A stretch of 64,000 nucleotides of DNA from Prunus persica (lineage: Eukaryota > Streptophyta > Magnoliopsida > Rosales > Rosaceae), in contig NC_034011.1 of NCBI RefSeq assembly GCF_000346465.2, forward strand, positions 7,408,611 to 7,472,610, written 5' to 3'. This document shows, one piece after another, positions 9,661 through 20,521 of the stretch; the first letter of the stretch is position 1; each line of letters begins with the position of its first letter. The notes under the pieces are model-generated. The model made no database searches and was not told the DNA's origin. It worked only from the letters and a program-made list of their open reading frames with translations. The position numbers and the translations under genes are program-made.

Positions 9661-10135
9661 TTTGATTGCTGGCCTACATTCAGACTTCTGGACAAGAAGC
9701 ATTTCCCTACTCTTAAGAGATTATCTTCTAAAATTTGAATGCTCCGAACAAATAGCCTATTTATTTATGATGCCGACGTACATACCATACTTATTGCTTG
9801 ATATATTTTGATCCCCTTTCTCAGTTTCTGCCATCAATGCTTACCAGTTTCACCTTTCTTTTTTCTTGTGCATGGACGACAATGTAGGTTTTCATCTTTC
9901 CAGAAACTTTGAGAAAAGGACTGGCACTGGGTCGTGTCGTGTCGGGTTCGTGTCATGTCGGAATAATAAACGTGCCAAGAATGCTCAACCCGAACCCAAC
10001 CTATTTAATAAACGTGTTGTGTCGGGTTCGGGTCGTCTTTTATCGTGCGGGTTTCGAGTCGTGTAACGGGTTTATAAATAATAACATGCATATTACAAAA
10101 CTCACAACCGAAAAAATTTTAATTAAAAAAAACAG

Positions 10136-10440
10136 AGAGTAGAGAAAATATAAGGAAAAGAAAGAAAAAAAAAGATTGAGAGATGAGAGAAGAGAGAAGG
10201 AAAAGAAAGGAAAAAAAATAGAGAGAGAGAGAGAGAGAGGAGAGAAGATTGAAGGAAAGAAAGAAAGAAAAAAGAGAGATGAGAGAAAACTAAAGAGAAA
10301 GAAAAGAAAGAAGAAAAAAAAAAGGAGAGAAGAGGAAAGGAAAAGAGAGAAGAAAAAAAAAAGGGAGAAAGAAGAAAGAAGGAAAAAAAAAAGAGGAGAA
10401 GAGAGACGGAAAAGAAAGGAAAACACAAAAGAAAAAAAAT
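10136..10440. repeat. GA-rich low-complexity tract
   Basis: About 300 bp of almost pure purine on the plus strand (GAGA, AAAG and AGAAG units), inside the hAT-like element. The long open frames on both strands here are low-complexity artefacts (Lys/Arg/Glu on one strand, Phe/Ser/Leu on the other). Confidence 0.85.
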
Positions 10441-10484
10441 ATTATAAATATCAAAAGGCATACCATAAAATCACAAAGTTGTTT

Positions 10485-10548
10485 GTAGCATGGTGGATAA
10501 GGTGTTTGAGAGAAATGAGGATGGTAGGAGTTTGAAACCCTTTGTTTG
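10485..10548 (+). other. tRNA-like pol III promoter segment (SINE-like)
   Basis: TAGCATGGTGGATAAGG resembles a tRNA A box and GGAGTTTGAAACCC resembles a B box, at tRNA-like spacing. I cannot draw a full cloverleaf, so this is more likely a SINE head or tRNA relic than a tRNA gene. Confidence 0.3.
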
Positions 10549-10935
10549 TGTGTTGAAGTCTCTATTTGTCTTTATTTTTAGCGGGTTAGCAGGTTGTACA
10601 CGGGTTGACACGACCCGTTTAATAAACAGGTTAGATAGGTATTATAGCGGGTTAGCGGGTTTATCCGAAACCCACCCGTTTATTAAACGGGTCAGAACGG
10701 GTTGACCCGAAATTGACTTGTTTTTTTATCGTGCGGGTTGAACCCGCTAATTTCTCGTGCGGATTTCGAGTCGTGTATCGGGTAGTATCCGAAATTGCCA
10801 CCCCTTTGAAAGGCCCTCCCTCCACCATTGCCTAGACTCAGACATCTTCAGGTCTTCATGCTCACTTCTCCAACAGAGGCTACAGGTTCTGCATTGTGGA
10901 ACTCTTTGCTTTGGATGGCACCTTCTGCTTATCAA

Positions 10936-11435
10936 TGGTCCTGGTGCTGCCACATATCAGAATATTAAAGAGTAAAGCTGTTGAGATATTGTTAGTCTTG
11001 TTAGGCAGTTTAGGAAAACTGTTAGTATTGATAAGAGAAGGTTAATGGTGAGAATAAAGAGCATACACAGTCACACAACCATGGGTTAAAGAGCAAAGGA
11101 GAGTTTTCTTATTTGGACTGGTTTTAAGCAAATTGGTCGAAGAAAATTGAATATATATTGTGCATTAATTATATTCATATATATATAGTTTTCATAAGCT
11201 TAAATTCATATTAATAGGGGTAAACATGGAATAAAATAGTTAATCATTTCAATGGATTAAAGGAGTGACACATAGCACACAAAAAAGGGAGAAGGTAGTA
11301 GAAAGTAGAAGTGAAGAGCCTAAGAGGGAAGGTAGATAGCATTTCTCACTAAATAAATCCAAAAACTCGGTTACATTTTCAGTAAATTCAAAAAATACCC
11401 TTACTAAATAAACAAACATCAAGGACACCAGACAA
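10936..11435. other. Block A-only non-coding sequence, LTR-like in places
   Basis: This does not match block B, which has unrelated sequence at 49803-52128. Words such as TGTTAGTCTTGTTAGGCAG (about 10990) resemble copia LTR starts, but I could not find a paired end. No gene was seen. Confidence 0.35.
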
Positions 11436-11745
11436 ACATTTAGGGTCAATCAAAGAAAGAGGATGTCAGCTGCATTAGAGAGTGAGTCAGACAAAACATT
11501 GAGGGATGGAAACAATTCTATCTGTCAATGGCGAGCAAAGAGGTGCTAGTGAAAGCAGTGGCTACTGCAATTCCAGCTTATCACCTTATCCTATGTCATG
11601 TATCAAGCTCCCAGCTGCCACCTGCAAAGAAATCAACAGCAATTTAAGATCCATTGGAAAGCTTGGGGTAAGCTGTGCCTTCCCAAAGATCAAGGACTGA
11701 AAATTTGCACATTTTTATAATAAGCCAAAGTGCTTCCTAGAGAAA
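11436..11745 (+). pseudogene. LINE reverse-transcriptase fragment, block A
   Basis: Joined by eye across frameshifts, the sequence shows the same RT C-terminal order as the LINE at the left edge. The pieces are GKEVLVKAVATAIPAY-like, then YPMSCIKLPAATCKEIN, then SIGKLG and CLPK-like. The open frame at 11506-11700 covers the middle part. The copy at 52129-52441 shares the break points, so the decay predates the duplication. Confidence 0.6.
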
Positions 11746-11975
11746 TAGTCTTTGTGTGCATGCTTTTAGGGGAAAGCAGTTTGTCGCTCCTATTTGTAGT
11801 TATCCCAAGCCTAATTAAAAAGGCCACCGAAAGTGTGAGGATTGAGGTTGATGAAAATCCAGGGTTAGTATCAAAAACTGATAATGAGAAAAAGAATAAG
11901 AAGAAATAATTTATATTTGTGTTGAATAAGGTGTATATCTATATGTAGGCTCTCCTAGCTTGCACTGTGCTCTGT

Positions 11976-12653
11976 TAGGACCAATTTTTGGTATATTGGC
12001 AATTTTTTGTTACAAAAATATAGAGTAGGTCTTTGGGTGTAACCTACAGTTTTTAAGTGACGTTCTGCTATCCTGGATCAATGTGGCTCAGAGACAATGC
12101 CAAGGTATGTTTTGCATCCATGCATTCATATTTGCATATTTGCAAGTTCATCAAAAGTAGCTGTCAGATGTATAGGACTGATATATGATTTCATTCTTAC
12201 ATAATCTAGTGCCTGACATCAGTGAGTTTTTAACGATGATTTTATACTCTTTAGTTTGGTGTTTATTTAAGCAAAATGGTTCTTTTGTCTTTTCAGTTGG
12301 GTTTTTAGTTAAGTGGCTTTATTTGTTTTAAAGAAATACTTTATTTGTTAAAAAGCCCATATTTTCTAAAAGCCTTTTTTGGTATCTGGCCTCGTTTTAA
12401 GCATGAAAAAAATAAGAATGGACTTGTGCTGCTTTTTACCCTGCGGCTTTTGGAAAAATGGAACGACAAAATATTATTGCAGAGAGTTTTTGAGAGTTTA
12501 TATTGAAAACTCATGTGGTTGTTCCTTGTTAGCCTCCATGAGTGATTAAATCATCATCTTTTTATATATGTGTGAGCTCATTAGCATTATGCATGTTGGT
12601 GATCAACAATCGTGCCTTGAGGTGCGAGCTATCAAACAACATGATGCGTAACT
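11976..12653. other. Unclassified non-coding stretch left of the LTR nest
   Basis: This does not match block B, where matching sequence ends near 58560. I saw no gene. The last five bases (12649-12653, TAACT) directly precede the LTR at 12654. Confidence 0.35.
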
Positions 12654-12917
12654 TGTAACACCCCGACTCCAAATTTTATTTCTATTTTAAATTATTTAAG
12701 TGAATTTACGAATTTACCCTTAGGGTAGGGGTAAATTGGTCATTTTCTTGCCCGGAAAGTGTTTGAGGCAGTGACTGGTATTTTTAGGTAGGTGGTACTG
12801 AGACGAATTCGTAGACACGCGGTAGGCTTAATTCAGAGTTGTAACGAAGAAGTTACGATCAAAACATCGACAATGGCAAAACCGTAAATATTTCAAAATT
12901 TGAGTTTAAAATATCTG

Positions 12918-12919
<2 letters not shown>

Positions 12920-12963
<44 letters not shown>
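12920..12963. repeat. (CT)n microsatellite in LTR L1
   Basis: About 22 uninterrupted CT units. The inverted LTR at 15850-18213 has the matching (GA)n at about 17940-17968, which supports their shared origin. Confidence 0.9.
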
Positions 12964-12965
<2 letters not shown>

Positions 12966-15073
12966 GCTGAACCCCCCTCCCCGCTTTGATTTTTCGCCGG
13001 AATTTCAGACGGCGAGAACTTTGCCATCCGACCTCCATTTGAGGTGCGGTTTCTTGCAAAAGCTTCCTCTCTTCCTCCTCTACCCAGCCCACCCCTTTTC
13101 TCCGATCGAAAACCTGGCGAACGACGGTGGCAACGCCGTGAAAAATCAGCCGAAACTACCGACGTCACCGGCGACGTTTCCGACCATCGCGAGCTGTGCC
13201 GTCACTTGGAACAGGTAGCTCTCCTCCCCTTCTAGCTATTTCCTAGGTTGTACGACGACAATGGCGACGGTGGTCGCCGGATCGAGGCCGTGAAGTTCCG
13301 GGTTAAACCGTGAGTTTTCGACGCCGATTCCGGCCACTTGCCGTCCGAATTGGACTTGGGTGTAGTTGAATAAAGTGATCCACTCGTCGTGTAGAACCTG
13401 TAGCCGGGAGGGTGGCTTGTAGTTTGGAGATTTTCTGATGAAGCTTTATCGCTTTGGACACCCGCGCTTGTGGCGGCGCATGCGCACTGTAGTAGAGGGG
13501 AATATTTGTCCCAATGCGATCTCCTGGTTGTCACGAGTGCTAGGATTTTGCGGATCTCAATTCGGACATCGTTTGACTATCGAACGGATTTTCGTATATT
13601 GTGCGTTATCCGAGTTCGATAGGTTCTGACCGTTGGATCGTTTTCCGGATTGTTCTAGGTATTCCTAGGATCGTATAGGAATTTGCGGATTGTGAATCGG
13701 AGCCCCGGATGTTCCGATTTAATAACTTAAAATTTGCGTTTTATAATAACCGTCCAATCGTCCGATTGTAAGCGATCTAACCGTCCCTTTCGGACCAAAT
13801 TTGAGAGATGGGTATCTTAGACCTTGTGAAACCTTTAGGAACTTTCGGATTGTAAAACGGAGGTTGTGGGTCCCGTGGGCCCGTTGACCCAAATTGGGAA
13901 GTTTGACCGCCAGTTGACCGAGTGTCTCCTGAAGTTGTTCCATCGTCCAAATTGAGTAGTTGGACCTTAGAACGTCTCATTCCTCATACACTTACTAGAA
14001 ACCTGGGAAATTAGGATATTTAATTCAAAGTACTCGTTCGAAACGTTTCGTATTAATCTCATATACGTATTCTGAATTAGGTACTCCGATCACGCATACG
14101 CAGCAGGCGGGACCCTCTCAGGGTCAAACAGCGTGGGACTACTTGTGAGTGGACTTTGTTTTCAAATCTTATGCATGGTTTTATTGATGAAAGATTTATG
14201 CATAATGTTTTTAATGATTTATTGAATATATTATATTCATGAGTTGAACTTGATGTTTATATAGCGCTTTGGCATAGTTGGGTATTGAAAGTATATTTTA
14301 TATGGATTTTGGGAAATGTTATGCATGATGTTTTAAATGGTATTTTGGATATATTATTTATGAAATTGTTGAAAGTGATATTTTTATGAGGCATTGAAAA
14401 TATATTTTGGGATTTGACATATTTGAGTATCTTGAGTATGAATATATGGATTTTGAGGATTTCTATATATATTTGGCTATGTGTGAGGTACTTTGGTTGT
14501 TGAGATGAGATTGTGAAAAGTGGTGAGTATAGAATGTCAGTTTGGAGTGCTATAAGCACTACCCTATATACCTCCCCGGATTTGGAACTTGGATACGGAG
14601 ACTTAAGATACTTGGAATTGTCGGAACCCGGGGCATCCTTGACGGGATGTTGCTGTAGACCCTTGATTGGATAGTCTGCGCGCATAGTATTGATCACAGA
14701 CGTACAGGTTTTGAGGTTATCGACGGTACGTGCTGGCTGAGAGTTGGTCCCCCAGTTGGACGGCTAGTTCCCTAGTCACATGGTGGATTGATGACTCTTC
14801 ATGAGGACTCTGCCAGGGTGACTAGTCAAACAATCCCCCGGTTGGATTGTTTCCCCGGTACAACTAGGTGATGGTCATATTTATATTATATATATCTATC
14901 TCTTATATTATATATTTATATATATAATTCATTCATTCTTGTTTTTCGGTGAGGATACTTCCTTGTTGGTCGTGCCAATGGGTACGCTTTAGAGAGTTTG
15001 GTTGTGAGATTTATAATTTTTGGATGGTAGGTTTTGTAAAGCGTTCTTTATGGATTTCAGACTTGGCATCTGG

Positions 15074-15091
15074 TATTGATTTGTTTTGATA

Positions 15092-15124
<33 letters not shown>

Positions 15125-15125
15125 C
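15074..15125. repeat. (TA)n microsatellite
   Basis: TATATATTA-type tract inside LTR L1. Confidence 0.8.
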
Positions 15126-15849
15126 TTGAGAATGATGGTTTTGAGATGCATAAGATTTCTTGCATGGTTTTTTAAACGGTGGGGTTATATTATGTTGGTT
15201 TACACTGAACTGAATTTATTTTTGTCCACTCACAATTTTCTGTTTTGCGCCCCCTAGCCAGTAGTTGACTGAGCTCCGCAACAGAGCCGGATCGTGCGCT
15301 TTCGAGCCTTGAGCCTGCGTAGGACTCTTTCTTCATGTTTTTCCCTTTAAACTCTGTTTTGTTGAAATTGAAGTTCTTAGACATGCTCTGTTATCGCCCC
15401 TGTTAGGGTTTGATTTGTGAGGCCGGAGGCCATTTTGTTGTCAACTGTTTATTCGTTTTAAAGCATGCTGTTGGTTGGGATTATTCTGTATTTTTATGCA
15501 GGTTGAATTTTGTTGGGTTTGTTCATTCACAGGGGGGACTCTGCCAAAATTTTGGTAGAGAGTCTTGGATTTTAGTAAGTGGGCCCGGCATTGGGGTGAT
15601 GTCGGAACAAAAACGAGGTTTGCTCCGGTCTCCGGAGAAATTCCGGGGCGGGTCCTGTCAGCTAATTAATTGTCACATCCCAGGATCAACTCCGCCGTAG
15701 CACGATATTGTCTACTGTGGGCCCCCTCTCTGCCCTCACGGTTCTGTTTCTGGGAACTCACGAGCAACTTCCCAGTGGGTCACCCATCCTGGGATTGCTC
15801 TAGCCCCCAACTCGCTTAACTTCGGAGTTCCTACGACTCCGAAGCTAGT

Positions 15850-17936
15850 TGAAAGGACCCGCCCCGAATTTTTTATAACCCGAGGCGACCCCTTTGGAAT
15901 TCCCGACATCCTCCCGATGCCAGGCCCAATTACTAAAGACCGAGACTTCCTGCCGAAATTTCGGCAGAGTCTCCCCTATAATTTAGACATTTCTCAATAT
16001 TTCAACCTGCATAAAAACACATTTAATATTCACAACTGGCAGCATGCACAATATAATTTCATGCAACTTCACATAAATGGCCTTCGGCCTTCCAATAATT
16101 CTCAACCAACTACCACACTATTCAAATACAAATTATGACTAACATTTAGTCTGCGGCTGCACCTAATAACCTTAGGCTGCCTACGTACCCTCCTTGAGGG
16201 ATCAAGCCACACGTAGTTCTTCCCTAAAACCCAATTCCATACTTGGGCGATACCTTATTTCATTTCTCTGGATTTCATATAATTTCCCCATACGCCGGTA
16301 CAACCAACGCCGCGTATGGGGCCTGTCAACACGCCGGATAACCTACGCCACGTGCGACCATGCCATACTATCATAATATCTCCCCATACGCCGGTACAAC
16401 CAACGCCACGTATGGGGTCTGTCTCAACGCCGGATAACCTACGCCACGTGAGACCTGCACATTATATCACATATCTCCCCATATGCCGGTACAACCAACG
16501 CCACGTATGGGGCTTGTCCCAACGCCGGATAACCTACGCCACGCGGGACCTCAACATCATATCACAAATCTCCCCATACGCCGGTACAACCAACGCCACG
16601 TATGGGGTCTGTCGACACGCCGGATAACCTACGCCACGTGCGACTCAACACAATATCACAATATCTCCCCATACGCCGGTACAACCAACGCCACGTATGG
16701 GGCCTGTCCACACGCCGGATAACCTACGCCACGTGGAACCTAACTTTCACTTGGTGGTGCTTGTAGTGAATCCAAAATCCGGGAAGGTACCTAAGGTAGT
16801 GCGTGTAGCACTCCAAACTGACAGTCTAGACTCTTTTGTACCCTTGTACAAACATATTATAATTATAATTATATATATTAATTTTAATATTGTGTAACCC
16901 TCCACAATAGTCTAACACCCGATAATCTCCCCTGGAAAGGTGAGATTATTCTGGGAGACTCACGGTCAACCAAGGGTCAAACTACTCTAACCCTGGTCAA
17001 ACGGACCTGCGGAACCCACGACGTCCAATTTCCGATCCAAAAGTCCCAATGGGTTCTACCAGGTACAGGACACTTGTCCTGCAAGTTTGGTTCAGATCGG
17101 ACGGTCGGATCGCTCACGATCGCACGATCTGACAGTTAGTATAAAATATAAACTTTAAAATTATTATTCGGAACATCCGGGGGTCCAATTCACGATCTGT
17201 GAATTCCTACTCGATCCTAGAATTACCTAGATTAACATATATTAAATTTGGGTCCATCCAACGGTCCCAACCTATCGAACCCGGATAACGCGCAATATGC
17301 GAATATCCGTTCGATAGTCAAACGACGTCCGAATTGAGATCCGCGAAATCCTACGCACTCGTGACAACCTAAGGATCTCATCGGAACACAGTGCTACTTT
17401 TTCTACAGTGCCCACGCGACGCCGCATGCGCCGGCAGCGCGTGGATTCCAAAGCGATAACGCTTCGCCGGAAAATCTCAAAACCACGGCTCCAAACTCCT
17501 ACCCTAGGTATAACACCCTATTTGGAGCCACTTTTGTTCTTGGACCTACCCCAAAAACTGACCGGAAGTGGCCGATCACGGCGGCCGAAGTTCGGCCAAT
17601 TTTCAATTCGAAAATCGAGTTGGCTACGCTAAGAATCGATCTAATCCTATCCAACCATCAGCTAGAGCAGCTCGAGAGGTTCAAAATTCATACATGGGTC
17701 GACGGAATTGGTGGCCGGAGGAGGGAGATCGGCGGCTTCGAAGTTTGGACGACGTCGGCCGCTTCATCTCCAGATTCCGGCGAATCCGCGGCGGCTGGCG
17801 GCAGGAGGTGGCTGGGGTAGGAAGAGGACGACGCCTCGGTCATTTTGGTACCGGTCCCGTCCACAGCCGTGGCCGGTGGCCGGAGTTACGAGGAGAGAGA
17901 GGGGAGAGACCGACGGGAGAGAGAGAGAGAGGTCGC

Positions 17937-17970
<34 letters not shown>

Positions 17971-18213
17971 CAGATTTTTATAAAAATCCCATTTTGAAAT
18001 ATTTATGATTGTGCCACTGGGTTTCTTTTGACCATATCTCTCTCGTTACAACTCCAATTCGAGCCCACTACGTATCTATGAACTCGTCTCAATACGACCT
18101 ATCCAAAAATACTAGTCACTGCCCCCAACTCTCTCCGATTAAAAATATGACTAAAATACCCTTAAATAATTAAATAATTAAATAAGGGTTAAATTCGGGG
18201 TCGGGTTGTTACA
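15850..18213 (-). mobile_element. Solo LTR, family L1, inserted in Cassandra 3' LTR
   Basis: On the minus strand it begins TGTAACAACCCGACCCCG and ends GGGTCCTTTCA. It is flanked by the 5 bp duplication CTAGT (15845-15849 and 18214-18218). The second Cassandra LTR shows the uninterrupted sequence (CCAGTGAGCTCCC). The body is 2364 bp and lacks coding domains. It contains a 96 bp tandem repeat that the plus-oriented relative lacks. Confidence 0.85.
16283..16740. repeat. ~96 bp tandem repeat, five copies, inside the solo LTR
   Basis: The unit starts at CCCCATACGCCGGTACAACC (about 16286, 16382, 16477, 16573 and 16668) and includes CGCCGGATAACCTACGCCAC. Units differ by a few bases. The short repeated open frames are by-products of the array. 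Confidence 0.9.
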
Positions 18214-18654
18214 CTAGTGAGCTCCCAAAAGGCCTTGTGCTAGATGGATGCGGGTGTGCACATATAAGGCACACACCCCCTCTCCGTTGGTTGACGTGGG
18301 ATCTTACAATCCATCCCCCTAAAGGGCCCGACGTCCTCGTCGACACACTCGCACCACACGGCAGAGTGGCTCTGATACCAGATTATCACATCCCAGGATC
18401 AACGCCGCCGTAGCACGATATTGTCCGCTTTGGGCCCCCCTCTCTGCCCTCATGGTTTTGTTTCTGGGAACTCACGAGCAACTTTCCAGTGGGTCACCCA
18501 TCCTGGGATTGCTCTAGCCCCCAACTCACTTAACTTCGAAGTTCCTACGACTCCGAAGCCAGTGAGCTCCCAAAAGGCCTCGTGCTAGATGGATGTGGGT
18601 GTGCACACATAAGGCACATCACCCCCTCTCCGTTGGTTGATGTGGGATCTTACA

Positions 18655-20476
18655 TAACTATCTTTCAATTTTTTCTCAAGTGAAGATTAATTTTATTTGT
18701 TTTCTTATGTGGTAGCATTGATTACCTGGTTTTTATTTTTTTTTTATTTTTTTTATTTTCTTTTGCGTTGCATAGATGAGATGGTTGAAAAGTGTAACAA
18801 CAGTTGACACCAAGGAATGAGTTCCGGTGTTTTTGGATGCTATCGAAGTGAAGCTTCCTCTTGGGGCATTAAGGTGTGCAAAATTTTGGAAAGAGCAACC
18901 GAAGTTGGGATGAGAGCACAAACAAAATCTACGGTCTTCAGTCAAGGTTTGAGAATTGAAATTGGAAACTTTGATTCAATCAAAAGGGACATACAATTCA
19001 TTTGAAGTGTACCATGTAGAGCTTATAAAATTGTTACAATTTATTTTTCATTGAGGTCATGTTGTCTATTCTTAGAATTTAATTTCGAACTTCTGATTCA
19101 ATCAAAAGGGACTTACAATTCATTTGAAGTGTACCATGTAGTGCTTAGAAAAATGTTGTCCATGTCCAAACCTGGAATCAACTTAGAATGATGAAGTATG
19201 AAGTGTTCAGCAAGGATTGAATGGTGAGGACCTTTGGTAAGGATGCCTTCAACAACTAGATCAACTTGCAGAGGGAAACGAGACAAGCATTCGTCATGCT
19301 ACGGGTACCGGTGTTGTAAGGGTAAGGGTCAAAAGTCAACAAGTGTGAGGTAAGTAGTAATTCTGGCACAATCAGAGTAAGGGTCAAAAGTAGTTACCTT
19401 TCCACCTTAGCACTATTCCCCTTTTATAGAAAAAGGGAAGTGGATGTTTGCCCAAAGTTTCGATGTGGAACTTTGGGAAATCATTGTGGTAGTGACACGT
19501 GTCCCAAGATCTAGGTTTTGTAGGCTTCATCTTTGGCAATCTGTTGCCCTATCGGAGAAAGATTTATATTCGGTACCTTTAGTTGTGATGACGTCATCAA
19601 TACTCTAAGTTAGAGGTTTTCTTGGGGTGTCTCCTCTTTGGAAGTTTGTGGGTCTATCACTATACGAGTCCCCCAATGACGAATGCACTTGGTTGATTAT
19701 GATACAAACAGTAGTCCCCCAAGTTGCCGATCGAGAAGTGGCTTCTGGGTTGTGAACTTATAAAATGTCAAATAATCATACCGAGGGGTTCGGCATGCCC
19801 CCAAGTTTGCAATCTAGAAGTTATTTTGGCATGAAGGTAACCGAAGGTGAATTAAAACATAGAGCGCCAGTCGCGCGATAGAGTTTTCTACACGATCGGC
19901 ATGCTTCTTCCCGATCAGTAGGGAGACTATGCGCTTGTCACGCTAGAGTCTCCTACACGATCGTCACACATCTTGTCAATCAATTGGGAGACTGCGAGCA
20001 TGTCGTACAAGAGAGTCTCCTACACGATTGACATGCGTCTTGCCAATTGGTAAATAGACTATGCACAAGTCGTCCTAATTTTGAGAAAGTTCAAAGGTTG
20101 GTAATCAAATGCATGCCACGTGGCAGTAATAGTTTGAGTAATCAGATGGTAATGAAGGTCGTTAGTGTTGGAAATGAGGCTTCATTATGGGTAGTTGAGT
20201 TGCAATGATGTGCATTGGCTCATGAATCGAGGCGTCGATATGCCACAAGGGTATAATGTCCTTGCCTAGGGTAGAAGATAGAACACTTAGCATTGGAGAG
20301 AAGTTTGAGAGGGTTGTTGTACCGAATTTGAGGGTGTCGAAGATGAGGGTACCGATTCTGAGTTCCTTATAGAAGATCCTATAGAAGACAATAGGATAAT
20401 TGTCTATGATGGAGGAATAAGTCAACAATTGGTAGACTCAGGTGAAGCCAGGCACGAATCAATGCAAGTTGAGTTT
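18655..20476. other. Duplicated block with LTR-like features, no firm gene
   Basis: From about 18770 this matches block B (58702-58739 and 60322-61995). A short frame near 18790-18910 (ERVPVF..., then LGALRCAKFWKEQPKLG) is broken and unrecognised. From about 19650, words such as AGTCCCCCAAGTTGCCGAT suggest an old LTR-type repeat. The match to block B ends at about 20476. Confidence 0.45.
19880..20075. repeat. ~66 bp minisatellite, three degenerate units
   Basis: TCTACACGATCGGCATG, CCTACACGATCGTCACAC and CCTACACGATTGACATG recur at about 65 bp spacing, each followed by a CAATTGGGAGACT-type phrase. A similar array lies at about 61400-61590 in block B. Confidence 0.7.
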
Positions 20477-20521
20477 GCCAACTTAGAGGAAATAGTCGAA
20501 CGTGTACTTGCACTTCCCTAA
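20309..20521 (+). other. Short acidic open frame of unknown origin
   Basis: A 70-codon open stretch without an early ATG reads EGVEDEGTDSEFLIEDPIED, then VEFANLEEIVERVLALP and a stop. The composition is protein-like (acidic, then heptad-like). Block B keeps most of it to VEFAN, where an LTR interrupts. It could be the end of a gag-like or unknown gene. Confidence 0.25.

Larger units (their letters stand above)
9917..10805. mobile_element. hAT-like non-autonomous element (GGGTCGTGTCG type), private to block A
   Basis: Block B runs CTTTGAGAAAGGCCC without interruption. Here the site is split by 889 bp beginning AGGACTGGCACTGGGTCGTG and ending AATTGCCACCCCT, so the ends are inverted (AGGxxTGGCA). 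The flanks TTGAGAAA and TTGAAAGG fit an 8 bp duplication with a small later deletion. Both halves are rich in CGGGTT/AACCCG words. The middle holds a GA-rich tract and a tRNA-like segment. No transposase was seen. Confidence 0.65.
12654..15660 (+). mobile_element. LTR of a probable gypsy-type element, plus orientation (family L1)
   Basis: It begins TGTAACACCCCGACTCC and ends GGGGCGGGTCCTGTCA, giving the TG...CA ends of an LTR. Its outer ~200 bp at both ends match, in reverse complement, the solo LTR at 15850-18213. About 3.0 kb long with no coding domain, it contains a (CT)n tract and (TA)n tracts. TAACT lies to its left, but the five bases to its right are GCTAA, so a simple target duplication is not seen. 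The gypsy assignment is inferred from the end sequence style. Confidence 0.7.
15671..18654 (-). mobile_element. Cassandra TRIM retrotransposon (split by a solo LTR)
   Basis: On the minus strand the 5' LTR is 18384-18654 (TGTAAGATCCCACATCAACC start). It is followed by a Met-tRNA primer site (18368-18380, complement of TGGTATCAGAGCC), a ~75 bp interior (18309-18383) with a purine-rich AGGGGGATGG tract, and the 3' LTR in two parts (18219-18308 and 15671-15849). Each LTR carries a stretch matching 5S rRNA internal-promoter sequence (GAAGTTAAG, then GGATGGGTGACC and TGGGAAGTT-like). That stretch is diagnostic of Cassandra. The element encodes no protein and would depend on others for movement. It is interrupted by the solo LTR at 15850-18213. 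Confidence 0.88.

Noticed and set aside
10136..10461. Long open frames on both strands rich in Lys/Arg/Glu or Phe/Ser/Leu
   Set aside because: They follow directly from the purine/pyrimidine low-complexity tract and have no domain or homologous copy in block B.
10485..10548. Functional tRNA gene
   Set aside because: A-box and B-box-like words are present, but acceptor and anticodon stems could not be paired convincingly.
12859..13235. Frames of ~60-90 codons on both strands near the (CT)n tract
   Set aside because: They lie in the LTR L1 body, include the microsatellite, and show no domains.
16283..16740. CRISPR-like regular repeats
   Set aside because: The units are contiguous 96 bp tandem copies without unique spacers, in plant LTR DNA.
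16194..16897. Several overlapping plus-strand frames with repeated Tyr/Arg/Thr phrases
   Set aside because: They arise from the 96 bp tandem repeat in the solo LTR. The repeat has no coding family and the frames shift between units.
15671..18654. 5S rRNA gene
   Set aside because: The 5S-like stretches lie inside both LTRs of a Cassandra TRIM with primer site and purine tract, so they are transposon parts and not rRNA genes.
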